Below are positions 1 to 6,704 of a stretch of DNA of 16,775 nt, in pieces. How positions within the stretch are numbered: position 1 is the first letter of the stretch; every line of letters begins with the position of its first letter. The DNA lies in the NCBI GenBank assembly GCA_012274205.1, contig JAAOZY010000149.1, forward strand, positions 1 to 16,775, read 5' to 3'. A model generated the notes under the pieces. It was not told where the DNA came from, did no database searches, and was given only the letters and a program-made list of their open reading frames with translations. A program made the translations under genes and the position numbers. This DNA comes from Betaproteobacteria bacterium. Its GTDB lineage: Bacteria > Pseudomonadota > Gammaproteobacteria > Burkholderiales > SG8-39.

Positions 1-590
1 CCAACACCCTCAATTACCTCGACATCAAGACCGTGATCGTGTCCTGCGGCACCTGCATGGATCAGCTGCAGAAATACGAATTCGACAAGATCTTCCCCGG
101 CTGCCGCCTGCTCGACATCCACGAATACCTGCTGGAGAAGGACGTCAGGCTGGAGGGCGTCGCCGGCGTGCGCTACATGTACCACGACCCCTGCCACACG
201 CCGATGAAAGTCTACCAGCCGCTCGCAGTGGTGAACCAGCTCATGGGCAGCGCGGTAGCCCTGAACGAGCGCTGCTGCGGCGAATCGGGTACGCTGGCCA
301 TGACGCGGCCCGACATTTCGACCCAGGTGCGCTTTCGCAAGGAAGAGGAAATGAAAAAAGGTGCGGCTGCGCTGCGCGCGGGCGGCGCCGAGGGCGAGTT
401 TCACGGCCAGATCAAGATCCTCACCTCCTGCCCGTCCTGCCTGCAGGGTCTGGCGCGCTACAAGGACGACGCCGGCACCGAAGCCGACTACATCGTGGTG
501 GAGATGGCAAGGCACTTGCTCGGCCCGGACTGGATGGCGGACTACGTGGCCAAGGCGAACCAGGGCGGGATCGAGCGCGTGCTGCTCTGA
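1..590 (+). CDS. FAD-linked oxidoreductase with cysteine-rich CCG domains, 3' end only (partial)
   Basis: The reading frame is open from base 3 and ends at TGA 588-590; the start lies outside the window. The visible ~195 residues form a CCG (cysteine-rich) domain of the type found in GlpC, heterodisulfide reductase B subunits and glycolate/D-lactate oxidase iron-sulfur subunits. Landmarks in order are SCGTC, DPCHTP, RCCGESG and SCPSC, matching the family pattern of a Cys, then CC, then CxxC that bind an iron-sulfur cluster or substrate. From memory, betaproteobacteria carry a very long (>1200 residue) FAD/FMN-binding oxidoreductase with DUF3683, FAD-binding and CCG domains that ends in this way, and I think this is its tail. 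The substrate is unknown; a 2-hydroxyacid such as D-lactate or glycolate is plausible. It lies in the same direction as the HIT gene 48 bases downstream. Alternative: a stand-alone GlpC/LutA-like subunit. Confidence 0.8.
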   Translation, partial: NTLNYLDIKTVIVSCGTCMDQLQKYEFDKIFPGCRLLDIHEYLLEKDVRLEGVAGVRYMYHDPCHTPMKVYQPLAVVNQLMGSAVALNERCCGESGTLAMTRPDISTQVRFRKEEEMKKGAAALRAGGAEGEFHGQIKILTSCPSCLQGLARYKDDAGTEADYIVVEMARHLLGPDWMADYVAKANQGGIERVLL

Positions 591-638
591 GGCCCGCGTG
601 AATAACTTCACATCCAGCGCCAAAGGCCCGGTGGCGGC

Positions 639-1070
639 GTGAAAAAATTGGCAAACCCGCCGTGTGAATTGTGCGATTCTGCCGGCGGGGATACGCTGTG
701 GCAGGACGAATTGTGCCGCGTGGTCCTGGTCGCTGACCGCGACTATCCCGGACTCTGCCGCGTCATTCTCAACCGGCATGTGGGCGAAATGACCGATCTG
801 GATATGGCGACCAGGCAAAAACTGATGCACGTGGTGTTTGCGGTGGAGCAGGCTTTACGCGAGCTGCTGCGGCCGGCCAAGATCAATCTGGCCAGCCTGG
901 GCAACAAGGTCCCGCACCTGCACTGGCATGTGATCGCGCGCTTTCCCGACGACCGGCATTTTCCCGGCTCGGTCTGGAGCGAGCCGCTGCGCGCGGGGCT
1001 TGCGCGCGCGCCCGGACGCGCCGCCCTGGAACGGTCCCTGCGCAAGTTGCTGCAAGCAGTGGCAGAATGA
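639..1070 (+). CDS. HIT (histidine triad) family protein
   Basis: A 143-residue histidine-triad protein, a fold that hydrolyses or transfers nucleotidyl groups (adenosine phosphoramidates, dinucleoside polyphosphates). The triad is visible as PHLHWHV, with His93, His95 and His97 and the usual hydrophobic spacing. The upstream NLASLGNKV (residues 83-91) is the strand and loop that hold the nucleotide. A CELC motif at residues 9-12 near the N terminus is typical of one proteobacterial HIT subgroup and might bind a metal. The start is GTG at 639: an in-frame stop TAA at 603-605 limits extension, and no strong ribosome binding site is seen. It sits between the oxidoreductase and the unknown 535-residue gene on the same strand, so co-transcription is likely. 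The exact substrate cannot be read from sequence. Confidence 0.88.
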   Translation: MKKLANPPCELCDSAGGDTLWQDELCRVVLVADRDYPGLCRVILNRHVGEMTDLDMATRQKLMHVVFAVEQALRELLRPAKINLASLGNKVPHLHWHVIARFPDDRHFPGSVWSEPLRAGLARAPGRAALERSLRKLLQAVAE

Positions 1071-1097
1071 GCGCCATCATGGCAATCTGACGCAACC

Positions 1098-2705
1098 ATG
1101 ACCGAATTCAATCCACCCGAATTCTCTGCCGACGCCAAGCCGGAGTTCAAGGACGCCGCGAGCTGCGCCGCCTGGCTGGCCGAGCTGCCGCTGGTCAATG
1201 TCGCGCCCTCGCAGATACGCCTGCTGGACCAGCTGCGCCAGCTCAACCGCTGCCAGCTGGCCGCGGCCGAACGGCTCAAGGTGCTGGAGACGCTGCGCGA
1301 GGCGATCTATTTCGTGCAGGCGGAGCAGATCAAGAAGCTGGCGGGCAAACCCATGCCGCTGACCAAGGTGGAGCGCGGCATGTTCGCGCAGGTGGTGGAC
1401 CTGTGGCAGGAACTGCTGTTCGGCTACCAGCACTGCCTGCAGGGGGCGGACGCGGACACGCCTGGCAGCCAGATTTCGCTCCTGTGCCAGCGCGGCATGG
1501 ATTGCCTGGCGTCGGCCATGTTCGACCACTACCGCACCTACCATGATATCCCCGACGCTTACTGGCCGGCCCTGCATCAACTCTATCTGCGCGCCGAGGA
1601 GGCCGGCCAGACGGTCACGCCGGTGGCGGACTCAGTCAGAAAAGTCGACACCAGCTGCGCCGAGGTATACGTGCGCGCGCTGCTGTTCTCGCTTGCCAAC
1701 CCCGACGAGCAGCAGCAAAAGCAGCTGGCGCAGATTCAGCGCTGGCTCGAGCGCTGGGCCCAGCATGTGCCGGTACGGCGCAAGCCGCCGGAGGACAAGA
1801 GCCTGCCGCCGCTGCTGCTGGATTTTTCCGCGGCCTCGGGCCCATACCGCGAAGCCGACGCAGGCGCGCGCAGCGCTGCGGCCTGGCTCGAAGTCACCGA
1901 CCTCGCGCACACCCTGAAGAAATGCGTGGTGCTGCTGCGCAAGGGCGAATCGCCGGCCAGCCTGGGGCTGGGCGAGGATTGCGCCATGCCCAGCGTGGAA
2001 CAGCTGCTGGTGCTGCTGTTCCGCCTGTGGTGCGAAGGCAAGAACGGACGCACGCAGGTGCGCCGGAGTGTCAGCGCAAAGGCCAAAGTGTGCAGCACGC
2101 TTGCGTCCATGCACTTTCAGATCTCGGGCGGGAAGGCGTTCCGCCAGCCCGGACTCGCGACCACGCTGACGCGGCGCGAGCGCGACGAAATCGCCACCTT
2201 CGGCCACACCAGCACCCGCGTCGAAGAGGCGTTCATCGAAGGCGGCGGCTATGCCACCGAGGACTGGCTGCTGCAGGAGGAAAGCCTGTCCGGTCTGCGC
2301 ATCCTGCGCACTGCCGGCGCCGCCGGCGGGCGCTACGCGCACACGCAGCTGATTGCGGTGCGGCCGGCCGATTCCAAGAATTATCTGCTCGGTGTGGTGC
2401 GCTGGATCAGGATAGCCGCGAACGAAGACCTGCACCTCGGGGCGCGCATCGTCCCGGGTATGCCGCAGGCAGTGGCCGTGCGGCCCACCGGGCTGAACGC
2501 GCAGAAAGAGAAATTCGTGCCCGCATTGTATTGCCCTGCCCTTGCGGCGCTGTCCGCGCCCGCCTCGCTGATTCTTCCGCCCGGCTGGTACCGCCCCAAA
2601 CGCGTGCTCGAAGTGCACAGCGACAAGTCCGAAATGCTGCTGCTCAGCGGCGTGATCGAGCGCGGCAGCGATTTCGAGCGCGTTTCGATCGAGCCCGCGC
2701 CCTAA
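1098..2705 (+). CDS. Protein of unknown function, possible degenerate PilZ-like C terminus
   Basis: A 535-residue soluble protein without signal peptide or membrane segments; I do not recognise a named family. The N-terminal ~340 residues look helical, with many Leu/Ala/Gln heptad-like stretches (for example 41-80, 201-222 and 299-312). The C-terminal ~150 residues are strand-rich. They contain EESLSGLRI (394-402), reminiscent of the D/NxSxxG motif of PilZ domains but lacking the D/N, followed by LLGVVRWIRI (430-439) and LHLGARIVPG (445-454), which resemble the later strands of PilZ. A role in cyclic-di-GMP sensing is therefore possible but weak, because the RxxxR motif is not clear. ATG 1098 lies 27 bases after the HIT stop, suggesting a shared transcript. 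The stop is only 12 bases from the convergent phoR stop. Codon use matches the neighbours, so the gene itself is secure even though the function is not. Confidence 0.85.
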   Translation: MTEFNPPEFSADAKPEFKDAASCAAWLAELPLVNVAPSQIRLLDQLRQLNRCQLAAAERLKVLETLREAIYFVQAEQIKKLAGKPMPLTKVERGMFAQVVDLWQELLFGYQHCLQGADADTPGSQISLLCQRGMDCLASAMFDHYRTYHDIPDAYWPALHQLYLRAEEAGQTVTPVADSVRKVDTSCAEVYVRALLFSLANPDEQQQKQLAQIQRWLERWAQHVPVRRKPPEDKSLPPLLLDFSAASGPYREADAGARSAAAWLEVTDLAHTLKKCVVLLRKGESPASLGLGEDCAMPSVEQLLVLLFRLWCEGKNGRTQVRRSVSAKAKVCSTLASMHFQISGGKAFRQPGLATTLTRRERDEIATFGHTSTRVEEAFIEGGGYATEDWLLQEESLSGLRILRTAGAAGGRYAHTQLIAVRPADSKNYLLGVVRWIRIAANEDLHLGARIVPGMPQAVAVRPTGLNAQKEKFVPALYCPALAALSAPASLILPPGWYRPKRVLEVHSDKSEMLLLSGVIERGSDFERVSIEPAP

Positions 2706-2717
2706 AGAAGCCGATCG

Positions 2718-4061
2718 CTAGGTCCCGGCTCGGCTCGGAGCCGCAAGCGCGGCCTCACCTGCCGCCGGTTTCACGCGCCGCGCCGGGAACACCGCGCAAA
2801 AGCAGCTGCCCCGTCCCGGCTCGCTCTCGACTTCCAGCGCCGCCTGATGCCGCGTCAGCACGTGCTTGACGATGGCCAGACCGAGGCCGGTGCCGCCGGT
2901 TTCGCGCGAGCGGCTCTGGTCGACGCGATAGAAGCGCTCGGTCAGACGCGGGATATGGCGCGCCTCTATCCCCGGGCCGGTGTCGCGCACGCTGAACAGC
3001 GCCTGCGCGCCGCGCCGCCCCCAGGAAAGGCCGATGTCCCCGCCAGCGGGCGTGTAGTGCACTGCGTTGCTCACCAGGTTGCCGAACGCGCTGCGCAGCT
3101 CCTGCGCATTGCCCTGCAGCAGGACCGGTTCATCGATGCGCAGTTCGATGCGATGGCGCCCGGCGCTCAGGGCCAGGGCTTCGTCGCGCACCCCGGCGAG
3201 CAGCGCCGCGACGTCGACCGCGCTCTCGTCGCTCAGGCCCCGGCTCGCCTCCAGTGCCGACAGCGTGAGCAAGTCCTCTACCAGCCGCTGCATGCGCCCG
3301 GTGTGCTCGCGCATCATCTTCAGGTAGCCCAGCCGGCGCGCCTCGTCCAGCTTGAGCTCGCCGTCGGTAAGCGTCTCCAGGAATCCGGCCACCACCGTGA
3401 GCGGGCTTTTCAGCTCGTGCGACACATTCGCGACGAAATCGCGGCGCATGGTTTCGACCTTTTCCGCCAGGGTGATGTCGCTCGCGAGCAGAAGCTTTTG
3501 CGCTTCGCCATACGGAATGATCGCGAGCGACAGCACCCGCCCCTCGCCGCGCGCCAGACGCAGGGTGAGCGGCTCGGTGTAGTCGCCGCGCTCCAGATAG
3601 GCGGTGAGATCGGGGTGCCGCACCAGGTTCACCAGGGGCTGGCCCAGATCACGCTGCTCCTCCAGCCCGAAGTACTGGCTGGCGATCGGGTTGCACCATT
3701 CGATATGGCCGTTGACATCGAGCAGGACCACGCCGTCGGGCAGGGCCAGGCCGGCGTTGCGAAAGCGCTGCAGATCGGCGCTGAGCTGGTCCTCGCGCTT
3801 GGCGCGGGTGCGCACGAAACGGTAGAGCCCGACCAGCGCCTCGTCCCATACCCCGCCGCCTTGCGGCACCGGACGGCTCAGCGGATCGCCGAGCCAGTCC
3901 TGCAGCGCCGCCAGCTTGGCGACATGGCGCAGCAGCAGCAGCAGCAGGCCGAAACACACCACAGCGAGCGCCCACTCCGCGTCCGCGAGCAGCCAGGTAA
4001 GCAGGCCGGCGATACCCACTGCGGCCAGCGCGAAGGCGCTGCGCGTCCAGACAGAGCTCAA
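2718..4061 (-). CDS. phoR: Phosphate regulon sensor histidine kinase PhoR
   Basis: A 447-residue membrane histidine kinase that phosphorylates PhoB when phosphate is limiting. Domains in order: two closely spaced membrane segments (about 8-25 and 29-45) with almost no periplasmic loop, as expected for PhoR; a linker; a PAS domain (about 95-200, VVLLDVNGHIEWCNP); a dimerisation/phosphoacceptor region with SHELKSP, phospho-site His215; an N box with Asn328 and Asn332 in GNLVSNAVHYTP; G1 DTGPGI (360-365); and G2 TGGTGLGL (388-395). All catalytic boxes look intact. The start is TTG at 4061. A TGA stop lies immediately before it in frame (4062-4064), so the start cannot be further upstream, and a GGGG stretch about 7 bases upstream can serve as ribosome binding site. 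It follows phoB by 51 bases on the same strand. No pst or phoU genes are visible downstream, where transcription would run into a convergent gene. Confidence 0.95.
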   Translation of the reverse strand: MSSVWTRSAFALAAVGIAGLLTWLLADAEWALAVVCFGLLLLLLRHVAKLAALQDWLGDPLSRPVPQGGGVWDEALVGLYRFVRTRAKREDQLSADLQRFRNAGLALPDGVVLLDVNGHIEWCNPIASQYFGLEEQRDLGQPLVNLVRHPDLTAYLERGDYTEPLTLRLARGEGRVLSLAIIPYGEAQKLLLASDITLAEKVETMRRDFVANVSHELKSPLTVVAGFLETLTDGELKLDEARRLGYLKMMREHTGRMQRLVEDLLTLSALEASRGLSDESAVDVAALLAGVRDEALALSAGRHRIELRIDEPVLLQGNAQELRSAFGNLVSNAVHYTPAGGDIGLSWGRRGAQALFSVRDTGPGIEARHIPRLTERFYRVDQSRSRETGGTGLGLAIVKHVLTRHQAALEVESEPGRGSCFCAVFPARRVKPAAGEAALAAPSRAGT

Positions 4062-4112
4062 TCAATAGCCCCAGATTGCGGAGCGGCGATTATCGCACGT
4101 CCGCACCGGCGT

Positions 4113-4802
4113 TCAGGCAGCGGCGGCGAAGCGGTAACCGGTGCCACGCACGGTTTCGATCAGCGTGTCGTGCGCACTCGCCTCCAGCGCCTTGCGCAGG
4201 CGGCGGATATGCACGTCCACGGTGCGCTCCTCGACGAACACGTGATCGCCCCAGACCTGGTCGAGCAGCTGCGCCCGGGTGTGCACGCGCTCGGCGTGGG
4301 TCATGAAAAAGTGCAGCAGGCGGAATTCGGTCGGTCCCAGGTCCAGCGTGCGGCCGTTGCCGCTGACGCGGTGGGCGGCGGGGTCCAGCCGCAGTCCCTG
4401 CACCTCGACCACTTCGTCGCTCATCTGCGGCGCGCGCCGGCGCACCACGGCCTTGATGCGCGCCAGCAGCTCGCGCGGCGAGAACGGCTTGGTGACGTAG
4501 TCGTCGGCGCCTGCTTCCAGTCCGAGGATCTTGTCCTGCTCGGCCGATTTTGCGGTGAGCATGATGATCGGGATGCTGCGGGTGCGCGCGTTGCCGCGCA
4601 AATGGCGCGCAACGGTGAGTCCGGACTGCCCGGGCAGCATCCAGTCGAGCAGCACCAGGTCGGGCAGGGTCTGGCGAATGATGGCGAGCGCCTGTTCCGA
4701 ATCGGCGGCGCGCAAGGCGTGATGGCCCGCGCCCTCCAGGTTTACCGCGATCAGTTCCTGGATGGCGGTTTCGTCTTCGACGATCAGAATGTTGAGCGGC
4801 AT
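4113..4802 (-). CDS. phoB: Phosphate regulon response regulator PhoB
   Basis: An OmpR/PhoB-class response regulator that, when phosphorylated by PhoR, binds Pho boxes and recruits RNA polymerase. The receiver domain (residues 1-120 from the chosen start) has the acidic pair in LIVEDE, the phospho-site Asp53 in LLDWM, and the conserved Lys105 in TKPF. The C-terminal winged helix (about 130-229) carries the recognition-helix stretch RTVDVHIRRLRKAL and ends with the wing ETVRGTGYRF. I start it at ATG 4802, giving MPLNILIVEDE (229 residues), which matches the usual PhoB N terminus. An in-frame ATG at 4817 would add five residues, but it falls inside the predicted -10 element (4813-4818) and so is unlikely for the Pho-controlled transcript. 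It is divergent from ubiE across the repeat island and is followed by phoR. Confidence 0.95.
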   Translation of the reverse strand: MPLNILIVEDETAIQELIAVNLEGAGHHALRAADSEQALAIIRQTLPDLVLLDWMLPGQSGLTVARHLRGNARTRSIPIIMLTAKSAEQDKILGLEAGADDYVTKPFSPRELLARIKAVVRRRAPQMSDEVVEVQGLRLDPAAHRVSGNGRTLDLGPTEFRLLHFFMTHAERVHTRAQLLDQVWGDHVFVEERTVDVHIRRLRKALEASAHDTLIETVRGTGYRFAAAA

Positions 4803-4812
4803 GGTCGGCGCA

Positions 4813-4818
4813 ATCATA
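4813..4818 (-). promoter_or_regulatory. -10 element of the phoB promoter
   Basis: On the minus strand this reads TATGAT, a 5/6 match to TATAAT. It lies 10 bases downstream of the Pho box, as expected for a promoter in which PhoB replaces the -35 contact. Transcription would begin near 4805-4807, leaving a leader of only a few bases before ATG 4802. Confidence 0.65.
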
Positions 4819-4828
4819 TGTCGGCTGC

Positions 4829-4846
4829 GTGACAGTTTGGTTACAG
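4829..4846 (-). promoter_or_regulatory. Pho box in front of phoB
   Basis: Read on the minus strand, the site is CTGTAAC-CAAA-CTGTCAC: two 7-base direct repeats close to the CTGTCAT consensus, separated by a 4-base A-rich spacer, an 11-base repeat period. This is the canonical PhoB binding architecture. It ends exactly 10 bases before a TATGAT element, the same spacing as in the Escherichia coli phoA promoter as I recall it. It implies positive autoregulation of phoBR under phosphate limitation. Confidence 0.88.
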
Positions 4847-4893
4847 CCGCAAGCAGGCCGGGCGCGGTATCATAGACGCCCTCGGCTGCGAAC

Positions 4894-4955
4894 GGGGGCC
4901 ATTACGCGGAATGGAAGCTTGGGGGCCATTTCAGAATTTACGAAATGGCCCCCAA
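4894..4955. repeat. Inverted repeat with a perfect 14-bp stem, plus an extra direct half-copy
   Basis: The arm TTGGGGGCCATTTC (4919-4932) is perfectly complementary to GAAATGGCCCCCAA (4942-4955) across a 9-base loop, AGAATTTAC. The 10-mer GGGGGCCATT also occurs in direct orientation at 4894-4903. The structure lies between the 5' ends of two divergent genes, so it is not an ordinary terminator for either. The arms can form a very stable hairpin in RNA or a cruciform in DNA. Confidence 0.85.
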
Positions 4956-4966
4956 TTTAGGGGAGT

Positions 4967-5030
4967 ATGAGGGGATGTCCCCCAGGGGGATGTCCCCCAG
5001 GGGGACTTCCTTCGGGGCGTATCCCCTCAT
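4967..5030. repeat. Nested inverted and tandem G/C-tract repeat
   Basis: The outer arms ATGAGGGGAT (4967-4976) and ATCCCCTCAT (5021-5030) are perfectly complementary. Inside them a 15-base unit, GGGGATGTCCCCCAG, is repeated exactly at 4971-4985 and 4986-5000, with a degenerate third unit beginning GGGGACTTCC at 5001. Each unit is itself nearly palindromic (GGGGATGTCCCC). The element ends 18 bases before the ubiE start codon, so any ubiE transcript starting upstream would carry it in its leader. Its left part resembles the element at 8955-8988. Confidence 0.85.
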
Positions 5031-5048
5031 TTTCAAATAGGCACTTCG

Positions 5049-5783
5049 ATGAACGGCAAGACCCATTTTGGCTACGAACAGGTGGACGAGTCGGAGAAGG
5101 CGCGCAAGGTCGCGGACGTGTTCGACTCGGTCGCCCCCCGCTACGACCTGATGAACGATCTGATGTCGGCCGGAATGCATCGGGCGTGGAAGGCGTTCAC
5201 CATCGCCATCGCCGCAATCAGGCCGGGTGAGCGCGTGCTCGACGTCGCCTCGGGCAGCGGCGATCTGGCGCGCGTATTTGCCCGGCGCGCCGGCCCCACA
5301 GGGGAGATCTGGCTCACCGACATCAACCGCGCAATGCTGGAGCGCGGGCGCGACCGGCTGCTCGACGAAGGGCGCGCGCTGCCGCTGGCGCAGTGCAATG
5401 CCGAGCACCTGCCTTTCCCCGGCGATTATTTCGACTGCGTTTCGGTCGCCTTCGGGCTGCGCAACATGACGCACAAGGACGCCGCGCTGGCCGAGATGCG
5501 CCGCGTGCTCCGGCCCGGCGGGCGCCTGCTGGTGCTGGAATTCTCACGCGTATGGCAGCCCCTGACGCCGGTCTACGACTGGTATTCGTTCAAGGTGCTG
5601 CCCTGGCTGGGCTCGAAAATAGCGCGCGACGCCGACAGCTACCGCTACCTGGCGGAATCCATACGCATGCATCCGGACCAGGAACAATTGAAAGCCATGA
5701 TGGAACAGGCGGGCCTGGAACGGGTCGAATACTTCAATCTGAGCGCGGGCGTGGTCGCACTGCACCGCGCGTACAAAGTCTGA
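5049..5783 (+). CDS. ubiE: Ubiquinone/menaquinone biosynthesis C-methyltransferase UbiE
   Basis: A 244-residue class I S-adenosylmethionine-dependent methyltransferase that carries out the C-methylation step of ubiquinone (and, where made, menaquinone) synthesis. Both family signatures are present: YDLMNDLMSAGMHRAWK (32-48) and RRVLRPGGRLLVLEFS (151-166). The SAM-binding glycine motif is VLDVASGSGDLA (63-74), and the acidic residue ending the next strand is in LTDIN (89-93). Length is normal for the family. ATG 5049 gives the standard N terminus (GKTHFGYEQV); only a weak AGG lies upstream. The start codon is 18 bases from a strong inverted repeat. It is the first gene of the ubi cluster and is divergent from phoB. 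Confidence 0.97.
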   Translation: MNGKTHFGYEQVDESEKARKVADVFDSVAPRYDLMNDLMSAGMHRAWKAFTIAIAAIRPGERVLDVASGSGDLARVFARRAGPTGEIWLTDINRAMLERGRDRLLDEGRALPLAQCNAEHLPFPGDYFDCVSVAFGLRNMTHKDAALAEMRRVLRPGGRLLVLEFSRVWQPLTPVYDWYSFKVLPWLGSKIARDADSYRYLAESIRMHPDQEQLKAMMEQAGLERVEYFNLSAGVVALHRAYKV

Positions 5784-5827
5784 CAACCAGGGCAGCTATC
5801 GGCCCACTGACACTACAAGGAAACACG

Positions 5828-6676
5828 ATGAGACAGGCATTCTCGGCATTGGCGCTTGCATTTCTGGTGCTGTTTATCGCAGTCGAAGACGCCGAGGCGA
5901 GGCGCCTCGGCGGGGGCAGGAGTCTGGGCGCGCAGCGCTCCACCATCAGCCCCAGCCGGAGCACGCAAGCCACCCCGCCGTCGCAGGCCACGGCTCCGGC
6001 TGCCGCACCGGCTGCGGCCGGCGCCGCCAAACCTGCGGGCAACCGCTGGCTTGGACCGATTGCAGGACTGGCAGCCGGCCTCGGCCTGGGCTGGCTGATC
6101 GGCCATGGTGGATTGGGCGGAATGGGCGGGGTACTGATGATGGTGCTGCTGGGCATAGGCGTGTTCCTGCTCATTCGCCTGCTCGCCCGGCCGCGGGACG
6201 CAGGCAATCTGCAATATGCCGGCGCGGGCGAGCAGCCCGCCACGGCCGCGCCGCCTTCGCTTACGTCCGGCATCGGCGCTGGGCCGCAGGCACAGCCGCG
6301 CATCCCGGCCGGATTCGATACCGAAGGCTTCCTGCGCCAGGCCAAGCTCAATTTCGTCAAACTGCAGAAAGTGCATGACAGCGGCAAGCTGGGCGAGCTG
6401 CGCGAGTTCACCACTGACGCGATGTTCGAGTCGAACAAGCAGGATCTGCTGCAGCACGGCGCGGTGGAGCAACAGACCGACGTGGTCACGCTCGACGCCG
6501 AACTGCTGGAAGCGCTGACCGAAGGCGACACGCACTGGGCCAGCGTGCGCTTCTCGGGCATGATCCGCGAAAGCGCCGATGCGCAGCCGGAAGCGTTCGA
6601 GGAAGTGTGGAATCTGGCGAAACCCGCCTCCGGCGGCAGCGGCTGGCTGCTGGCCGGCATACAGCAGCTGCAATAG
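5828..6676 (+). CDS. Tim44-like domain membrane protein
   Basis: A 282-residue protein with an N-terminal signal or membrane anchor (about 5-19, ending near DAEA), a low-complexity Ala/Pro/Thr/Ser linker (about 38-72), one or two Gly-rich hydrophobic segments (76-92 and 100-120), and a C-terminal Tim44-like domain (about 160-282) beginning GFDTEGFLRQAKLNFVKLQ and ending in WLLAGIQQLQ. The Tim44 C-terminal fold is an NTF2-like membrane- or lipid-associating domain; in bacteria its function is not established. ATG 5828 is preceded by AAGGAA with good spacing. It lies 44 bases after ubiE and 28 bases before ubiJ in the same direction, so it is almost certainly co-transcribed with the quinone genes. 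That suggests, by context only, a role at the inner membrane in quinone synthesis or its complex. Confidence in the domain is good; confidence in the role is low. Confidence 0.85.
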   Translation: MRQAFSALALAFLVLFIAVEDAEARRLGGGRSLGAQRSTISPSRSTQATPPSQATAPAAAPAAAGAAKPAGNRWLGPIAGLAAGLGLGWLIGHGGLGGMGGVLMMVLLGIGVFLLIRLLARPRDAGNLQYAGAGEQPATAAPPSLTSGIGAGPQAQPRIPAGFDTEGFLRQAKLNFVKLQKVHDSGKLGELREFTTDAMFESNKQDLLQHGAVEQQTDVVTLDAELLEALTEGDTHWASVRFSGMIRESADAQPEAFEEVWNLAKPASGGSGWLLAGIQQLQ

Positions 6677-6704
6677 GCCGTCCGCAGACGCGCCGGAGCA
6701 GAAC

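Noticed and set aside
2728..2750. GGCTC/GAGCC inverted repeat near the convergent gene ends, considered as a terminator
   Set aside because: It lies inside the phoR coding end, the stem is short and no T run follows in either direction.
3935..3955. Run of GCA trinucleotides resembling a microsatellite
   Set aside because: It encodes the Leu-rich membrane segment of PhoR on the other strand and is short; ordinary coding bias explains it.
4803..4817. Longer phoB N terminus starting at ATG 4817
   Set aside because: The codon lies within the predicted -10 element, the five added residues are not typical of PhoB and no ribosome binding site precedes it.
2847..4832. Long plus-strand open frame (661 codons) across phoR and phoB
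   Set aside because: It is fully antisense to two well-supported genes, has no family features and has Gln/Arg/His-rich shadow composition typical of high-GC reverse frames.
4938..5474. Minus-strand open frame of 178 codons starting in ubiE and ending in the repeat island
   Set aside because: It is antisense to ubiE, and its C-terminal repetitive peptide (PLGDIPLGDIP) is just the translated 15-base DNA repeat.
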